NCBI GenBank assembly: GCA_047125605.1
Contig: CP138932.1
Location: forward strand, 558,001-622,000
DNA from: JAKVBK01 sp022447275
Lineage (GTDB): Bacteria; Pseudomonadota; Alphaproteobacteria; Rhodobacterales; Rhodobacteraceae
Length of the DNA: 64,000 nucleotides
Direction of reading: 5' to 3'
Shown piece by piece: positions 62,359 through 64,000 of the stretch. Position 1 is the first letter of the stretch, and the number at the start of each line of letters is the position of its first letter. The translations under genes were made by a program, and so were the position numbers. The notes under the pieces are model-generated. The model was not told where the DNA came from and did not search any database. It saw only the letters and a program-made list of their open reading frames with translations.

Positions 62359-63273
62359 ATGCATATCGAGTTCCGTCATCTGCGTTCGATTCAGGCGATC
62401 CATGAAGCTGGTGGGCTGGCCCGCGCAGCGGATCTTCTAAACATCACCCAATCGGCCTTGTCTCATCAGATCAAAGGATTGGAGGATCAGGCCGGGGTGG
62501 AATTGTTCGTGCGCCGCTCAAAGCCTTTGAAGCTGTCTGCTGCCGGCCACCGGCTGCTCAGTGCTGCCCAACGCATCTTGCCAGAAATGGCCGCGCTTGA
62601 GGCAGAGTTTGAGGGGTTGCGTTCCGGCAAGTCCGGGCGGTTGCATATCGCGATTGAATGTCACGCCTGTTTCGAGTGGCTGTTTCCGGTGCTGGAGCAA
62701 TTCCGCAAAGCCTGGCCGGAGGTTGATGTGGATATTCGGCCTGGCCTTGCCTTTGACGCGCTTCCCGCACTTGAGCGAGAGCAGTTGGATCTTGTGATTT
62801 CCTCAGACCCTGAGGATTTGCCGCGTATAACCTTCATCCCGCTCTTTGATTACGCTCCCGTTTTTGTTGCCTCCTCCCGGCACCCACTTGCCGCGAAAAG
62901 CTACGTTGAGGCAGAGGATTTTGTCGGGGAAACCCTGATCACCTATCCTGTTGCCCGCGAACGGCTGGATGTATTCACGGCGCTTCTCGGGCCCGCCGGG
63001 GTAGAGCCTGCTACATTGCGCCAAGTTGAACTGACAGCGGTGATTTTGCTGCTGGTCGCATCGAACCGGGGCGTTGCTGTCTTGCCGGACTGGGTGGTGC
63101 GAGAGGTGCGCTATAATTCGGACTATGTCACCCGACCCTTGACCAAGTCTGGCGTGACCAAGCGCCTCTATGCGGCCGTGCGCACCGACGAAGCCGCTTT
63201 GCCTTATATGGCGAATGTTCTGAAACTCGCCCGGACGGAGCCGATGAAGTTGCAGCGCGCAGCGGCAGAGTGA
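62359..63273 (+). CDS. metR: LysR-family regulator MetR
   Basis: 304 residues. Helix-turn-helix at about 1-60 (GGLARAADLLNITQSALSHQIKGLE) and a LysR effector domain. Its opposite orientation to metF and the acidic, homocysteine-type effector domain (IECHACFEWLFPV near 95) match MetR. Start ATG 62359 sits right after the operator, so autoregulation is likely. Confidence 0.88.
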   Translation: MHIEFRHLRSIQAIHEAGGLARAADLLNITQSALSHQIKGLEDQAGVELFVRRSKPLKLSAAGHRLLSAAQRILPEMAALEAEFEGLRSGKSGRLHIAIECHACFEWLFPVLEQFRKAWPEVDVDIRPGLAFDALPALEREQLDLVISSDPEDLPRITFIPLFDYAPVFVASSRHPLAAKSYVEAEDFVGETLITYPVARERLDVFTALLGPAGVEPATLRQVELTAVILLLVASNRGVAVLPDWVVREVRYNSDYVTRPLTKSGVTKRLYAAVRTDEAALPYMANVLKLARTEPMKLQRAAAE

Positions 63274-63385
63274 ACATATTTGAAGGGGAGAATGGCGTAG
63301 TTTTTCCCATCACGAGAGCGGCGCCCCTTTCCTTGGCGCCAATCTGTTGCTATCGGGGCGCTCTCAATGTGGCAAGGAGGCCAAT

Positions 63386-64000
63386 ATGCAAGGCAGCGCC
63401 AATCTGAACTTGATGCTCAAGGCAGCCCGCAAAGCGGGCCGGTCTCTTGCCAAAGATTTTCGGGAAGTCGAAAATTTGCAGGTTGGCTCCAAGGCGCCGG
63501 GCGATTTCGTCTCTCGCGCTGACCTGGCCGCCGAAAAGATTCTGCGCGAAGAACTGCGCGGAGCACGGCCAACCTATGGCTGGATGGCTGAGGAAAGCCC
63601 GGAAGAAGCGGGCGAGGATCCGACGCGGCGTTGGATCGTTGATCCTTTGGACGGCACCACCAACTTCCTGCATGGCATGCCCCATTTCGCGGTATCCATT
63701 GCGCTTGAGCATAAAGGGGAAATCGTTGCCGGGGTGATCCACGATCCGGCTAAGGATGAAACCTTCTTCGCCGAAAAAGGGCAGGGTGCCTGGATGAACG
63801 AATCCCGTCTGCGCGTGTCTGGCCGGACGTCCATGATCGAGGCCGTTTTTGCGACCGGTCTGCCTTTTGCCAACAAGCCCTATCTTCCAGCGATTTTGCA
63901 GGATTTGGGCCGTGTTTTGCCCGTCTGCGCGGGGGTTCGGCGATTTGGCTCTGCTGCGCTCGACATGGCCTATGTGGCCGCTGGCCGGTATGACGGCTAC
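63386..64000 (+). CDS. suhB: Inositol monophosphatase family, partial
   Basis: 205 codons are visible; the gene runs off the right edge and has no stop inside the window. The FIG/IMPase motif WIVDPLDGTTNFLHG and the early metal-binding Glu in AEESPEE are present, as is GSAALDMAYVAAGRYDGY. AAGGAGG precedes ATG 63386. The family includes SuhB inositol-1-phosphatase. Confidence 0.92.
   Translation, partial: MQGSANLNLMLKAARKAGRSLAKDFREVENLQVGSKAPGDFVSRADLAAEKILREELRGARPTYGWMAEESPEEAGEDPTRRWIVDPLDGTTNFLHGMPHFAVSIALEHKGEIVAGVIHDPAKDETFFAEKGQGAWMNESRLRVSGRTSMIEAVFATGLPFANKPYLPAILQDLGRVLPVCAGVRRFGSAALDMAYVAAGRYDGY

Noticed and set aside
1..64000. CRISPR arrays, insertion sequences or prophage
   Set aside because: No regular repeats with spacers, transposase or integrase genes were seen; the only long repeat is inside soxD.

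Overview
The window looks like chromosomal DNA of a marine alphaproteobacterium of the Roseobacter group (Rhodobacterales). The evidence is the complete Kelly-Friedrich type sox cluster in the order soxSR/soxVWXYZABCDEF, a pleD-DUF3572 pair, a LexA box of the alphaproteobacterial form GTTC-N7-GTTC, a ThyX-type thymidylate synthase, and many families typical of the group (DUF1194, DUF983, SdhE, a malonate TRAP system). Base composition looks uniformly GC-rich. I saw no rRNA, tRNA, CRISPR array, insertion sequence or prophage. The window cuts one gene at each end: a YeeE/YedE transporter at the left and an inositol monophosphatase at the right.

Region 1 (1-13.1 kb) is lithotrophic sulfur oxidation. 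The soxS-soxR-(soxT-like) group points left and soxVWXYZABCDEF points right. SoxAX and SoxYZ carry thiosulfate sulfur, SoxB hydrolyses the terminal sulfate, and SoxCD oxidises the bound sulfane sulfur. SoxV/SoxW/SoxS keep SoxY and other cysteines reduced in the periplasm, and SoxEF is a flavocytochrome c type sulfide dehydrogenase. SoxR has the cysteine pair of persulfide-sensing ArsR regulators, and two exact ATTC-N8-GAAT sites lie before soxX and soxB. SoxD carries an almost perfect in-frame 627-bp tandem duplication, so it has three heme motifs instead of two. A strong terminator follows soxF. After it come a DUF302 protein and, on the other strand, a SoxH-like metallo-beta-lactamase fold protein whose first zinc motif is lost.

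Region 2 (13.1-29 kb) holds an ABC export system with an AttH/CrtC lipocalin-like protein, metG, an imuA-like SOS gene under a LexA box, an aldo/keto reductase, and a malonate module: a GntR regulator divergent from a TRAP transporter, malonyl-CoA decarboxylase and malonyl-CoA synthetase, with two operator-like palindromes spaced 20 bp apart. A DMT exporter, a Nudix hydrolase and a DUF983 protein follow.

Region 3 (30-46.5 kb) is rich in signalling: an EF-hand protein, an ECF sigma factor with a putative membrane anti-sigma and a CnrX-like periplasmic sensor, PleD, and a translationally coupled H-NOX plus HNOBA-GGDEF pair in which the H-NOX has lost the heme ligand. Between and after them lie an MttB-family methyltransferase, a MATE exporter, an orphan DUF4123 protein, an aspartate aminotransferase, XRE and MarR regulators, SdhE, two DUF1194 proteins and glyoxalase I.

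Region 4 (46.5-64 kb) holds a frameshifted outer-membrane barrel pseudogene, thyX, cspA, an ArsC/Spx-like gene, a bufferin-type metallophore RiPP operon (bufA precursor, bufB DUF692, bufC DUF2063, DoxX), thrS, valS, an orphan form II CoxL-like molybdenum hydroxylase followed by a DUF2235 hydrolase, a PaaI-like thioesterase, the divergent metF/metR pair, and the start of suhB.
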